DNA of 64,000 bases from Massilia sp. Root418. Lineage in GTDB: Bacteria > Pseudomonadota > Gammaproteobacteria > Burkholderiales > Burkholderiaceae_D. Of the stretch, positions 1 through 9,817 are shown piece after piece. Below the pieces are notes generated by a model. The model had not been told where the DNA came from. It saw nothing but the letters and a program-made list of their open reading frames with translations, and made no database searches. Each line of letters begins with the position of its first letter. Position 1 is the first letter of the stretch. A program made the translations under genes and the position numbers. The DNA lies in the NCBI RefSeq assembly GCF_001425265.1, contig NZ_LMEC01000025.1:186305-250304 (forward strand). Reading direction: 5' to 3'.

Positions 1-2287
1 CGCGGTTGTTCTGGTAGCGCCGCTCTTCCGTCTCGCTCGCGCGGTTCTTCAGTTGCTCGCTCAGGCGCGCATACTGGTCGATCACGGTCGCGTCCAGCTC
101 CCAGTCGCCGCGCGACAGGCTCGCTTCCAGGCTGTGGATGCGCAGGATGGTCTGGTGCGCGTTGACGTACTCGGCCACCAGGCGCTGGCGGCGCGCGGGA
201 CGGCGCCAGTTGTACGGCATGTGGCGCCACTGGCGGCGCAGCGCCAGCAGGTTCTTGGCATGCTCGGCGCGCTGCTCGATCACGCGCTTGTGGTTCAGGC
301 GCAGGCCGGCTTCGGATTCCGACAAATTGAAGCGCGCGTTCTGCCACGTGGTGTCGGCGCGGGTACGCGCGATGGTCGCGTTCTTGATCAGGCCTTGCAG
401 CTCGCCCAGGCGCGAACCGACCTCGGTGCGCTCGGCTTTCAGCGGCACGGCGGCGCGCGCCGCTTCGTCGAACTCTTCCTGGCGCGCGCTCAGCTCCTTG
501 GCCGCGTCCACGCCGGCCAGGCGGGCTTTCAGTGCGCTCACTTCGGAGGCCAGCTTGCTGATGGCGAGCGTGAAGGTATCTTCCTGCGCTTCCAGCGCCG
601 GCAGGTTCTTCAGGATCGCTTCCATGCGCTGCGACTTGCCGGCCGCGCCGAAGCGGTAGCGCGAGGCTTCCACGAACAGCGAACGGCCGCCGCGGCGCTC
701 TTTATGGTACGCCTCGGGCGTGATCCATTCCTCGATATGGCTCTGGCGCGCGCCCTCCTCCACCGAGTCCACGCGGGTGATGCGCATCAGCTGTTCGATC
801 AGCCAGCCCGGCGCCTTGTCGGAGAACTTCACCACCGACATCAGGCTGTCGCCCTTGGTGCTTGGCGCGGTGATCAGGTCCGGCACGATGAAGTGGCGGT
901 AGCGTTCCTTCTCGGCCAGGCGGTAGGCGGCTGCGGCGTCGCTGGCCTTATCCAGCAGCACCACGGAGGCGTAGCCGCCCAGCACACCCTCCACCGCGCC
1001 CTGCCATTTCGGATCCGTCACTTCGACGATGTCCGACAGCATGGCGTGGCCGATCTTGGCGTCGTTCAGCGCGCGGCGCATGGCGCGCACGTTGTCCGGC
1101 TCCGGCATGGCGGTCTTGCCCTGCAGCGCGGAGATGGTCGCCTTGTCCTGCGCGATGCGCGACATGATCGCGTCGCGGCCCTGCTTCTGGCGCGCCAGCT
1201 CGGCTTCCTTCTGCTCCAGCTGCTCGCTCACGGCGGCGATGTCCGCGCCCGAGTCGGCGGCCAGCTTCTGCAGGCGGGCCTTCTGTTCCAGCAGGCTGTC
1301 CAGCGGTTTGAGCTTGGCGTTGATGGAATTGAGGCGGCTTTGCAGCGCGGTCGATTCCTGTTCCAGCACGGTCTCGTGCTGCTGCGCTTCGGTAAACGCC
1401 TGCGCCTGCGCGGCCACGTGGGCGCGCTTGTCGGACAGCTGCTGGTCGGCCAGCATCAGCGGCTTGCGCGCTTCGCGCAGCTGGCGCGTGATATTGGACT
1501 GCTTCTCGCGCGCTTCGTGGTACTCCAGCGTCGGCAGCACTTCCTCCTGCAGCTCGCGGCGTTCCTTGGTCAGCCCTTCCCACTGGTGGTAATTGGCCAC
1601 GCGCAGGCGCAGGCCTTCCAGGTTGGTCTTGGAGCCTTCCAGTTCGGCCTCGAATCGTTTCAGCTCGATTTCCGTGTCGCGCTGGTGGCGCTTGGCTTCG
1701 TCGTAGGCGTCCAGCACTTCCTTGTCGCCGAACACCTGGAACACCAGGTCCAGCAACTGGCGCGGCGCGTATTCGCACAGCTTGTCGGTTTCGCCCTGCT
1801 CCAGCGCCAGCACTTTCGCCATGGCCGGCGACAGGCCGGCGTTGGCCAGGCGCTTGCGGTAGTTTTCCACGCCGAGGAAGTCGTTGGCCTCGGTCACTTC
1901 CTCGATCTGCACATTGCCCGGACGCATCAGGTACTGGCGCTTCCAGTCGCCGCCGTTCTTCTGGATCTGGCAGAACAGCGTCACCTCATCTTCCGAGAAG
2001 AAGCCGGAGCTGCGGAACGGACGGTTCGACAGCTGCTTGCCCATGGCCTTGTTGTCCACCACGGCGCGCAGCCAGGAGGTTTGCTGTCCGGCGTGGCGCG
2101 CGTAGTGCTTGTAGGTGCGGCCCATCGAGCAATCGAGGCCGAACAGGGTGCGCAGCGCGTCCAGCAAAGTGGTCTTGCCGGAGCCATTCTGGCCCGCGAT
2201 GGTGATGATCTTGGCATCCAGCGGAATGTTCTTGATGCGCTGCCAGTAATCCCAATGGACCAGTTCTAGCGATTTGATATGAAACAT
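1..2287 (-). CDS. SMC-family condensin ATPase (MksB/JetC-like), C-terminus cut by window edge
   Basis: Structural maintenance of chromosomes-type ATPase, last gene of a kleisin / MukE-like / SMC operon. The reading frame starts at the ATG at 2287, three bases after the stop of the preceding gene, and stays open to the window edge (about 762 codons). Residues 32-39 are a Walker A motif (GQNGSGKT). After a globular head of about 230 residues comes a long heptad-rich coiled coil, then a compact hinge-like segment around residues 395-500, then returning coil. The ABC signature and Walker B halves would lie beyond the window. Such proteins work as dimers that extrude DNA loops; MksB helps chromosome organisation, while JetC of Wadjet restricts plasmids. 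Which role applies cannot be told here because the next gene (mksG/jetD nuclease or not) is outside. Confidence 0.85.
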   Translation of the reverse strand, partial: MFHIKSLELVHWDYWQRIKNIPLDAKIITIAGQNGSGKTTLLDALRTLFGLDCSMGRTYKHYARHAGQQTSWLRAVVDNKAMGKQLSNRPFRSSGFFSEDEVTLFCQIQKNGGDWKRQYLMRPGNVQIEEVTEANDFLGVENYRKRLANAGLSPAMAKVLALEQGETDKLCEYAPRQLLDLVFQVFGDKEVLDAYDEAKRHQRDTEIELKRFEAELEGSKTNLEGLRLRVANYHQWEGLTKERRELQEEVLPTLEYHEAREKQSNITRQLREARKPLMLADQQLSDKRAHVAAQAQAFTEAQQHETVLEQESTALQSRLNSINAKLKPLDSLLEQKARLQKLAADSGADIAAVSEQLEQKEAELARQKQGRDAIMSRIAQDKATISALQGKTAMPEPDNVRAMRRALNDAKIGHAMLSDIVEVTDPKWQGAVEGVLGGYASVVLLDKASDAAAAYRLAEKERYRHFIVPDLITAPSTKGDSLMSVVKFSDKAPGWLIEQLMRITRVDSVEEGARQSHIEEWITPEAYHKERRGGRSLFVEASRYRFGAAGKSQRMEAILKNLPALEAQEDTFTLAISKLASEVSALKARLAGVDAAKELSARQEEFDEAARAAVPLKAERTEVGSRLGELQGLIKNATIARTRADTTWQNARFNLSESEAGLRLNHKRVIEQRAEHAKNLLALRRQWRHMPYNWRRPARRQRLVAEYVNAHQTILRIHSLEASLSRGDWELDATVIDQYARLSEQLKNRASETEERRYQNNR

Positions 2288-2290
2288 GGC

Positions 2291-3070
2291 TTAGTCTCGG
2301 TTCGGGGTGTCGGAAGGGGCGTCGGCGGCTGCATCGGCGGCGGCATCGGCCGCGTCGGCGGCAGCGGCGGCGATGGCGGCGTTTTCAGCGGCGGCGGAGG
2401 CGGCCGCCTCGGCCAGCGCGGCGCGCGGAATGTGCACCACCTGCGCCGGGGCGCGCTTGAACACTTCCGACAGCGCGCCGTTGATGATGCGCTCTTTCAG
2501 CAGGTCGGTATCCATCAGCAAATCCAGCAGCGGGCCTTCGACGATGATGTCGCCGCGCCGCTCGATGAAGCCCAGCTTGCCCAGGATGCCCAGGTTCATG
2601 TCCATGCGGGTCTTCTTGCCCAGCTTGTCGCCGAAGTCGGCCAGCAGGGCCTTGTAGGGGATGCCGATGGAGGTGTCTTCCGCGCGCGGCAGCGGCTTGT
2701 CGATGCCGAACATGTCGTCCTGGTCATCCTCGGCGTGGGTGTGGGTTTCCTGGCGCTCGCGCTTGGGCAGGATGATCTGCGCCCACAGCACCACCAGCAA
2801 GGCCACGCCGTCGCGCGCCAGGCCGAAGTTGTTGTTCTGCCAGACGTCGCGCGCGCCGAAGATCTTCGGCTCGATGGTGCGCGACAGCGCCAGCGTCACA
2901 TGGTCGGCATACACGTTGTCGAGCAGCTTCATGCCGCAGTTGGCCAGGCGCAGGTCCACTTCGGCGCGGAACAATTCGTCCGACAGCACGCGCTTGACCA
3001 GGCGATCGTCGCGGCGCAGCGTCTGGTGCGTCAGCAGGCGCGCGATCAGGATCTGGGAATCGTCATTCAT
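2291..3070 (-). CDS. MukE/MksE/JetB-like condensin subunit
   Basis: Protein of 259 residues, middle gene of the condensin operon. It overlaps the end of the upstream kleisin gene by 8 bases and ends 3 bases before the SMC gene, so the three are translationally coupled. The central part (about residues 120-190) looks like a winged-helix region, as expected of a KITE subunit that binds the kleisin. The last 45 residues are almost pure alanine with a few aspartates, a low-complexity tail probably unimportant for folding. I did not recognise a specific Pfam family; assignment rests on size, order and neighbours. Confidence 0.7.
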   Translation of the reverse strand: MNDDSQILIARLLTHQTLRRDDRLVKRVLSDELFRAEVDLRLANCGMKLLDNVYADHVTLALSRTIEPKIFGARDVWQNNNFGLARDGVALLVVLWAQIILPKRERQETHTHAEDDQDDMFGIDKPLPRAEDTSIGIPYKALLADFGDKLGKKTRMDMNLGILGKLGFIERRGDIIVEGPLLDLLMDTDLLKERIINGALSEVFKRAPAQVVHIPRAALAEAAASAAAENAAIAAAAADAADAAADAAADAPSDTPNRD

Positions 3071-4445
3071 CTTGGGTTCCCTTGTCCAGGTTTAAATCGA
3101 GGTTCAGAGAGAGCGAGGCGATACTCATGGCGGCCACCTCGGGGTCGGGCAGCTGCACCATGTCGTCGGTCGGCTCGAAGGAGATCGGCAGGCGCGCCAG
3201 GTTGCCGGTGGCGCCCTGCAGGCTCGCTTCCGACTGGTCGCCCAGCAGCGGCAGCATCGAGGCGCGGTACGACGCCACGGCGAAGCTGGCCGGCAGCAGC
3301 GATTCGTGCACCGGCTTCGCCCGCGGCGCGCCGTCGGCGCCGTTCGGGAAGCTGGCGGGGGCGGCGAAATCGGACAGGCGCGCCAGCCAGTCATCCAGCT
3401 CGCGCTGCATGGCGGGGGTGTCGTTGACGGTGGTAGGCGCGTCCTGCCCGCTCGGCAGGCCGCCTGGCGCCGTGTTCCCGGCGCGTTCGGACAGCAATTC
3501 GGTTTCAGCCACGTCGATCATCTCGGCAGGGGTAATAAACAGGGGCACCACGGGCTGGTCGATGGCATCTTCGGCCAGCTGGGCCAGGTCTTCATGGGCC
3601 AGTAGCCAGCGCTTGATGTCGGTGGTGGACAGGCCGGACTGGCCCAGGTGCACCCGCTGGCGTTCAATCTGGTTCAGCGCGCGCGAGAACATGCCCTGCA
3701 TGTTCAGCAGCGCGCTCTGGGCACGGCCGATGGCCTGCGCCGCGCGGTGCGTGGCCGCGTCGGCGTTGGCGTCGGAGGTGATGGCGCGCAGGATCTCGGA
3801 GCCCTTCTCCACCCAGTCGCAGGCCATGTGCCACTTCTCCTGCGAGGCGCGCAGGCGGAATTCGGAACCGGAGGCGATGGCGTCGCGGAATTCCTCGGTC
3901 AGGTCCACCAGGCGGCCCAGCAGGTGCTGCAGCTGCTCCACGGTGACGCCGCCCACGGCCTGGGCGCCGGCCACCTGGGACAGCAGGAAGCCCATCTCGG
4001 CTTCGTCTTCGTTCTGGTTCAGGTTCAGCAGGCTGTCGATGGCCGACAGCACGTTGCGCGCCATGGGCGTGACGCGGTACACGGCCTGCTGCGCGTCCCA
4101 GGCCAGCAGCTGGTTGGTGCGCAGGCGCATCAGCACCGTTTCCAGGCTTTCCGGCAGCAGGTAGGCCAGGCGGGTGTTGATGTCGGCCCGCGAGAAGGTC
4201 GACGATGCGGTGTCGGACGCCAGTTCGCGCAGCACCAGCAGGCGCACTGCCACGCCCTCGAAGCCGCCGTGGAACAGGGCCGTGAAGACTTGCAGCAGGG
4301 GCTGGGCGCGTTTCAGGTGGAAAACCTGCTCGATCTCGTCCACCGCCACGTGCGGCTGGAAGTGCGCCTGCAGGGCGTCCTGCGTTGCCTGGTCGTTGGG
4401 GTTTGCGTCTGCGGCCAGGGCCGCATTTGCCATTATGTCTATCAT
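3063..4445 (-). CDS. Kleisin-like condensin subunit (MukF/MksF/JetA-like)
   Basis: First gene of the condensin operon, 460 residues. The ATG at 4445 (MIDIMANAAL) is preceded by a good ribosome site (CGGAG, 4 bases away); an in-frame ATG at 4463 also exists but lacks one. The N-terminal part (about residues 20-130) resembles a winged-helix module, the middle is helical, and the C-terminus is acidic and low in complexity, fitting a kleisin that bridges the SMC heads. A TATACT -10-like box lies at 4503-4508, so the operon probably starts here rather than from the DUF3108 genes upstream. The family name is inferred from gene order and overall character, not from a diagnostic motif. Confidence 0.65.
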   Translation of the reverse strand: MIDIMANAALAADANPNDQATQDALQAHFQPHVAVDEIEQVFHLKRAQPLLQVFTALFHGGFEGVAVRLLVLRELASDTASSTFSRADINTRLAYLLPESLETVLMRLRTNQLLAWDAQQAVYRVTPMARNVLSAIDSLLNLNQNEDEAEMGFLLSQVAGAQAVGGVTVEQLQHLLGRLVDLTEEFRDAIASGSEFRLRASQEKWHMACDWVEKGSEILRAITSDANADAATHRAAQAIGRAQSALLNMQGMFSRALNQIERQRVHLGQSGLSTTDIKRWLLAHEDLAQLAEDAIDQPVVPLFITPAEMIDVAETELLSERAGNTAPGGLPSGQDAPTTVNDTPAMQRELDDWLARLSDFAAPASFPNGADGAPRAKPVHESLLPASFAVASYRASMLPLLGDQSEASLQGATGNLARLPISFEPTDDMVQLPDPEVAAMSIASLSLNLDLNLDKGTQDE

Positions 4446-4531
4446 TCTGCTCCGGGTTGCCATTTTGTACACGCCGCGCAGGCAATGCTCGCGGGGGGCG
4501 TCAGTATAGCAGTTCGGCGGGCCCGGCCCGG

Positions 4532-5323
<792 letters not shown>

Positions 5324-5325
5324 AT

Positions 5326-6537
5326 TTACTTTCCAGCGTTGCCGCTCAGGGTGATCTTGGTGATGGTCTGCGTGGTCAGCGCGCCATTCGCCTCGGTATT
5401 ACGGATCTGCACCGGGAACCAGTTCATGCCCGGCGCCAGCCAGATGTCCAGCCGCGCCGAATAGGAACCCGGCTTGGGCGGGCGCGCCAGGTGCCACGTG
5501 ACGATGCGGCCCAGCTGCGTGTCCAGCTCTTCTTCGCCCACCAGCAGGAAGCGGTAGATGCTGGCGTCCTTCTCGTCGCCCACCAGGATGTCGATCTCGC
5601 TGCCGAACTGGTTCACGTCGGCGCGGCCGATGGCGCCCAGCTGGAACGGCACCGTGGCCTTGTCCTGCGCGCCGGCCAGCAACGGGTAGCTGCGCTCGCT
5701 GGCCGAGAAGGTGATGCGGCCGTCGTTGCGCACGAAGTGGGTGGCGGTCTGCGCGCGGCCGCGCCGCTTTTCGGTGAACTTCAGCGGCGCGATGCCGGCG
5801 TCGTCGATCTCGCCTTCGCTGCCCAGCGCCAGCAGGTTCACGCGCGTGACCAGCATACTGATGCCCGCCTCCATGCCCACCTTGTACCTGCTGCCGTCGG
5901 TCTGCCACGACATGTGCGCCACGCCGCTCCACTTGGTGCCGTTGGCGTCGGTGCGCTTGAGTTCCATCTCGAATTCGGCCGACGGCGGCAGGTCTACCTT
6001 GTAGCGGCGGGTAGACTGCGGGACCGGCTGCTCGGCGGCCAGCTTATCGCTGGCGCCCGGCGTGGCCGGTGCGGCGCCTGGCGCGGACGCCGGCGGCGAT
6101 TGTACGGCAGCCGGCGCGGGAGCGGCGCCCGGCTGCGCCAGCTCGGGCTGCGCAGCCAGCGCCGGCCCGATGCCGGCCAGCGGATCGGACAGCGCGCCGC
6201 TGTCCTGCGGCGCCGGCTCCGCCACCACCGACTGCTGCGGCTGCGGCGCCGGGCGCAGCGTCCTGCGCGCCGGCCGGGCAGGCGGCTTGACGGACGGCTT
6301 GGCTGCGGCCGGGTCCAGCGGCTTGAGTTCGGGCGGCGGCGCGCTGGACGCGGTGCGCTGCGGCAGCGCCAGGCGCAATTGCGCCTGCATGACGGACGGC
6401 GCGGGCTTGACCGCTGTGCTCTGCTGCGGGCCGAGGCGTGAACCCAGCCAGTTGATCGTCACGAAGTGCAGGGCCGCGGTGGCCGCGCACAAGGCGAGTA
6501 CGCGGCGGCGCCGGGAAAGGAGGGAAACAATCGTCAT
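5326..6537 (-). CDS. DUF3108 protein with N-terminal membrane anchor
   Basis: A 403-residue protein with one N-terminal membrane segment (about residues 12-32), a long proline/alanine-rich periplasmic linker (residues about 40-180) and a C-terminal DUF3108 domain ending in 'DIWLAPGMNWFPVQI'. It is a paralogue of the next gene, with which it is tightly coupled (2-base gap). The proline-rich linker after a single membrane anchor recalls TonB/TolA-like spanning proteins, but there is no TonB box or TonB C-terminal domain. Function unknown; a role in envelope biogenesis is only a guess. Divergent from phaM. Confidence 0.85.
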   Translation of the reverse strand: MTIVSLLSRRRRVLALCAATAALHFVTINWLGSRLGPQQSTAVKPAPSVMQAQLRLALPQRTASSAPPPELKPLDPAAAKPSVKPPARPARRTLRPAPQPQQSVVAEPAPQDSGALSDPLAGIGPALAAQPELAQPGAAPAPAAVQSPPASAPGAAPATPGASDKLAAEQPVPQSTRRYKVDLPPSAEFEMELKRTDANGTKWSGVAHMSWQTDGSRYKVGMEAGISMLVTRVNLLALGSEGEIDDAGIAPLKFTEKRRGRAQTATHFVRNDGRITFSASERSYPLLAGAQDKATVPFQLGAIGRADVNQFGSEIDILVGDEKDASIYRFLLVGEEELDTQLGRIVTWHLARPPKPGSYSARLDIWLAPGMNWFPVQIRNTEANGALTTQTITKITLSGNAGK

Positions 6538-6570
6538 AACGGTAGTTTAACGCGGGTCAAGCCTGGTTCG

Positions 6571-6599
6571 CTGACAGGCATAGTCAAATCTGCTACGCT
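6571..6599 (+). promoter_or_regulatory. Candidate sigma-70 promoter of phaM
   Basis: CTGACA (6571-6576), a 17-base spacer and TACGCT (6594-6599) lie 28 bases upstream of the phaM ATG, within the 90-base divergent gap. Read by eye; no mapped start site. Confidence 0.35.
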
Positions 6600-6627
6600 A
6601 ACCTACCATCCCTATAGGAGACCTGCC

Positions 6628-7446
6628 ATGCCCATGCCTCAAATGCCTAACATTCCGGGCGCCGCTGTGATGACGGACACGCTCGATTTCGTGAAGAACC
6701 TGTGGGGCAGCATGGGCGTGGTGCCGGGGATTGCAGCGCCCACGCTGTCGGTCGATGAGCTGGACAAGAAGATCAACGATTTGCGCGCCGTGGAGGCGTG
6801 GCTGAACCTCAATTCCAGCATGGTGCGCGGCAGTATCCAGGCGCTGGAAGTGCAGCGCAATACCATCGCCACCTTGAAATCCATGGGCAAGACCCTGGCG
6901 GACGCGGTACAGCAGCAGCAGCCGGCTGCGGGCAAGGAGAAGTCGCTATTCGAGTCGATACCGTATGCGTCGGCGTTCTTCCAGCATGCGGCCGACGCGC
7001 TGGCGCCCGGCGCGGCGGGCGCGGCACCGGCCGATCCGTTCAAGCCGGCGGCTGCGGCCACCGCTGCGCCGACCGAGGCGCCGGCCGCCAAGCCGACTGC
7101 GGCGCCGATGTCGGACGCCGAGGCGGCTGCCGCGGCAGCGGCGCCCATGGTGAACGCGGCGGCGTGGTGGAATTTGCTGCAGGAGCAGTTCAAGCAGGCG
7201 GTGAGCACGGCCATGACCACGGACGCGGGCGCCGGTGCGGCGGCTGGCAATCCGCCGGCCAAGGCGGACAAGGGGAATTTGCCGGAGGCGGAGGACAAGG
7301 CGGCCAATGGGAAGAAGGCCAATGGTGACGGCAACGGCAATGGCGGGGCGGAGGGCGGAGGCAACGGCGGCAAGAACGGCGCCGCGGCCGCCGCGCGCAA
7401 GGCGCCGATCAAGCGCGCCAGCGGCGCCAAGGCGGGCAAGGAGTAG
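6628..7446 (+). CDS. phaM: PhaM-type polyhydroxyalkanoate granule regulator
   Basis: A 272-residue protein whose N-terminal 110 residues carry the PhaM signature: 'LSVDELDKKINDLRAVEAWL' followed by 'IQALEVQRNTIATLKSMGK'. In Cupriavidus PhaM activates PHB synthase, controls granule number and ties granules to the nucleoid through a basic C-terminus. Here the middle is a long Ala/Pro linker, and the C-terminus is Gly/Asn/Lys-rich ending in basic AARKAPIKR-type residues, consistent with DNA binding. The start is the ATG at 6628, 8 bases after TAGGAG. No PHB synthase is in the window. The linker and glycine-rich tail vary greatly in this family. Confidence 0.85.
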   Translation: MPMPQMPNIPGAAVMTDTLDFVKNLWGSMGVVPGIAAPTLSVDELDKKINDLRAVEAWLNLNSSMVRGSIQALEVQRNTIATLKSMGKTLADAVQQQQPAAGKEKSLFESIPYASAFFQHAADALAPGAAGAAPADPFKPAAAATAAPTEAPAAKPTAAPMSDAEAAAAAAAPMVNAAAWWNLLQEQFKQAVSTAMTTDAGAGAAAGNPPAKADKGNLPEAEDKAANGKKANGDGNGNGGAEGGGNGGKNGAAAAARKAPIKRASGAKAGKE

Positions 7447-7455
7447 GCGGCGCCT

Positions 7456-7495
7456 GGCGGGTTACGGCCGAGGCGCAGCCTCGGCCTGATCCGCC
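7456..7495. repeat. REP-like palindrome, probable bidirectional terminator
   Basis: Between the convergent phaM and S9 peptidase genes. The inner stem is perfect: GGCCGAGGC (7466-7474), loop GCA, GCCTCGGCC (7478-7486), enclosed by GGCGG (7456-7460) and CCGCC (7491-7495) and followed by CTACG. The flanks match the REP-like cluster at 15551-15766. Confidence 0.6.
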
Positions 7496-9442
7496 CTACG
7501 GTTTGGACTGCGCGACGCCGGCTTTGCCGGCAGCGGCGCCGGGCTTCAGGTATTTGTCGAGGAATTCCAGCATCTTGGCGTTGGCCACGATCTGGTTTTT
7601 CTTTTTGCTGAAGCCGTGGCCTTCATCGTCGAACACCACGTATTCGACCGGCACGTTGTTCTTCTTCACCGCTTCCACGATCTCGTCGCTTTCAGGCTTG
7701 ATCACGCGCGGATCGTTCTTGCCCTGGATGACCATCAGCGGACGGCGGATTTCACCGGCGTGGAACAGCGGCGACGTCGCCACCAGGAATTCCTTGTCCT
7801 TCACCGGATCGCCCACTTCCTGGTACAGCGCCTTGCGCTGCGATTCCCAGTACGGCGGGATCGATTCCAGCGTACGCACCCAGTTGCTCACGCCGAAGAT
7901 GTCGATGCCGACCTTGAACGCTTCCGGCCGGAAAGCCAGCGCCGCCAGCGTCATGTAGCCGCCGTAGCTGCCGCCCATGATGCCGATGCGGTCCGGGTCG
8001 ATATTGCCCAGACTGGCCAGGTAGGTCTTCGCTTCCACGCAGTCCCACAGCGGCTCGCGGCCATGCTTGCCGTCGTCGGCGGTGTTGAAGGTCTTGCCGT
8101 AGCCGGAACTGCCGCGGTTGTTAATCCCCAGCACGGCATAGCCGTGGTTGGCCAGGTATTGCATCAGCGCGTTATAGCCGCGCCGCGTCTGCCCGCCGGG
8201 GCCGCCGTGCACGAAGATCACCGCCGGGGCTTTCGCGCCGGGCGCCAGGCCCTTCGGCTTGTAGTAGATGGAGGGGATCTCCATGCCGTCGAAGGACTTG
8301 AAGCGCACCACTTCGGCTTCCACCAGGTCGTCCGGGTTGATTTCCTTGTTCAGGCTTTGCGTCAGCTGCCTGGTCTTCCTGGACGCCATGTCGTAGACGA
8401 ACAGATTGCTCGGCGCGCGGTCGCCGTTCAGGTAGAAGGCCATCAGCTTGCCGCTCGGCGAGAAGGTCACGCCGCGCATTTCCCCGCCCGGCAGCTTGGG
8501 CAGCGCCACCGGTTTCTCGTCCGGGCCCTCCACCACGCGCACCACCTGGCTGCCGTCGTGGTCCACCACGGTGGTGCGGAAGCGGCCGTCGCGCGAATAG
8601 CCCGAGCCGAACACGTCCCAGTCCGCCTTCTCGTGCACGGCGATGGCGCCGGTGGCCAGGTCGTAGGTGCGCAGGGTGTTGAATTCGCCGCCCTCATTGG
8701 AGGTGAAGAACAGGCGCTTCGAGGCCGGATCGAAGGTGGCGGGGTTGTAGCTGGCCGTGCCCTGGTGTGGCGTGATGTGTTTCAGTTCCTTCTTTTGCAG
8801 ATCGTACAGGTAGATGTCGCTATCGGACGTGGTGTTCGGCTTGGACAGCGCAATCCAGCGCTCGTCTCGGCTCAACTCGCTCGGCGTCATGCCGTTCTCG
8901 TTCTTGTAGAGCATGGTGCGCTCGTAGCTCTTCGCGTCGTAGCGGTACAGGTCGAAAAACTTCGGGTCGCGCTCGTTGGTGAGCGCGTAGAAGGCGCTGC
9001 CGTCCGTGGCCCAGCCGCCGAAGATGGCCTTGAGCTTGTCGCCCGGGGTCAGGTCCTTCTCGCTGCCGTCCAGCTCGCGCACGTAAAGGTGGTTCTGCTC
9101 ATTGCCGCCCTTGTCGCGCGTAAACAGGATGCGGTCGTCGTTGCGGAAATAGCCCACCGCGTAGGTGCTGTCGGTGGTGGACTTGGTCAGCGCCACCGGC
9201 TTGCCGCCGCCCACCGGCTGCGTGTAGACGTTGGGGATGCCGCTCTCATTGCTGGTGAACAGGATGTTCTTTTCATCGTTGCTGAACGAGGCGCCCGAAA
9301 TGGACGTGGTCGCCATGAACTGCTCGATGGTGTACTGCTTGGGGGCGCGGGGAGCCGGTTTCGGCGCCGCCATCGCGCCGGGAAGAGCTTGCAACATCAG
9401 GGCCAGCACGGTGAGGCGCGCGGCAGTTTTCAAACGACGCAT
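7496..9442 (-). CDS. Secreted S9-family prolyl oligopeptidase-type peptidase
   Basis: A 648-residue serine peptidase of clan SC. An N-terminal signal peptide ends around AMA-APK (residue 26). Residues about 40-370 form the seven-bladed beta-propeller of the DPP4/acylaminoacyl-peptidase type, and residues about 390-640 the alpha/beta hydrolase domain. The catalytic triad can be placed: Ser492 in GGSYGGY, Asp577 in GKNDPRV and His609 in DEGHGF. The oxyanion-type HGGPGGQ motif is also present. Likely a periplasmic or secreted enzyme that trims oligopeptides; exact specificity (dipeptidyl versus acylaminoacyl) cannot be read. Monocistronic, convergent with phaM. Confidence 0.93.
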   Translation of the reverse strand: MRRLKTAARLTVLALMLQALPGAMAAPKPAPRAPKQYTIEQFMATTSISGASFSNDEKNILFTSNESGIPNVYTQPVGGGKPVALTKSTTDSTYAVGYFRNDDRILFTRDKGGNEQNHLYVRELDGSEKDLTPGDKLKAIFGGWATDGSAFYALTNERDPKFFDLYRYDAKSYERTMLYKNENGMTPSELSRDERWIALSKPNTTSDSDIYLYDLQKKELKHITPHQGTASYNPATFDPASKRLFFTSNEGGEFNTLRTYDLATGAIAVHEKADWDVFGSGYSRDGRFRTTVVDHDGSQVVRVVEGPDEKPVALPKLPGGEMRGVTFSPSGKLMAFYLNGDRAPSNLFVYDMASRKTRQLTQSLNKEINPDDLVEAEVVRFKSFDGMEIPSIYYKPKGLAPGAKAPAVIFVHGGPGGQTRRGYNALMQYLANHGYAVLGINNRGSSGYGKTFNTADDGKHGREPLWDCVEAKTYLASLGNIDPDRIGIMGGSYGGYMTLAALAFRPEAFKVGIDIFGVSNWVRTLESIPPYWESQRKALYQEVGDPVKDKEFLVATSPLFHAGEIRRPLMVIQGKNDPRVIKPESDEIVEAVKKNNVPVEYVVFDDEGHGFSKKKNQIVANAKMLEFLDKYLKPGAAAGKAGVAQSKP

Positions 9443-9530
9443 GTTCGCTCCTGTCAGGATGGTCTGCCGTCCCGATTGACGGCAGCGTTCACCAGTGTTG
9501 CAAGAACGAACTACGTTGTCAAATCATAAA

Positions 9531-9746
9531 TTACGACAGCTTCTGGATGCGGATGGCGTCGATCAAGCCATCGTCCTGCCTCTGTATTTTGACGATCTTG
9601 ATCAAGCCTTCGTCGGCCAGGGCCTTGGCGCCGTCGTGCGCCGACTGGAACGATTCCAGCGTGTCGCCCTTGACTGGCACCGGCCGTATCCAGGCTGCGG
9701 CGCCGACTTTCATTTTTTCGTAGACCTCTTTGGCGATGTCGCGCAT
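9531..9746 (-). CDS. Small conserved protein of unknown function
   Basis: A 71-residue protein starting at an ATG with a strong ribosome site (GAGGAGAG, 5-6 bases upstream). It reads as an alpha/beta fold: an amphipathic N-terminal helix (MRDIAKEVYEKMK), a middle helix rich in alanine and a C-terminal pair of charged strands. No signal peptide, no cysteine. The look is of a compact soluble domain, perhaps winged-helix, but I do not recognise the family. It lies alone, 70 bases downstream of the TPR response regulator gene on the same strand. Confidence 0.65.
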   Translation of the reverse strand: MRDIAKEVYEKMKVGAAAWIRPVPVKGDTLESFQSAHDGAKALADEGLIKIVKIQRQDDGLIDAIRIQKLS

Positions 9747-9817
9747 AGGTTCTCTCCTCGTTGTGTTTTTAGTGTAATCATTGAACTGCCAGGAAACAAG
9801 TTGCCAATACGCTACAG

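Noticed and set aside
53..2269. 738-codon open frame on the plus strand
   Set aside because: It is the antisense shadow of the SMC gene. Its composition (repeated Leu/Gly/Arg/Gln/His) is typical of GC-rich reverse frames, and the minus strand carries a clear Walker A.
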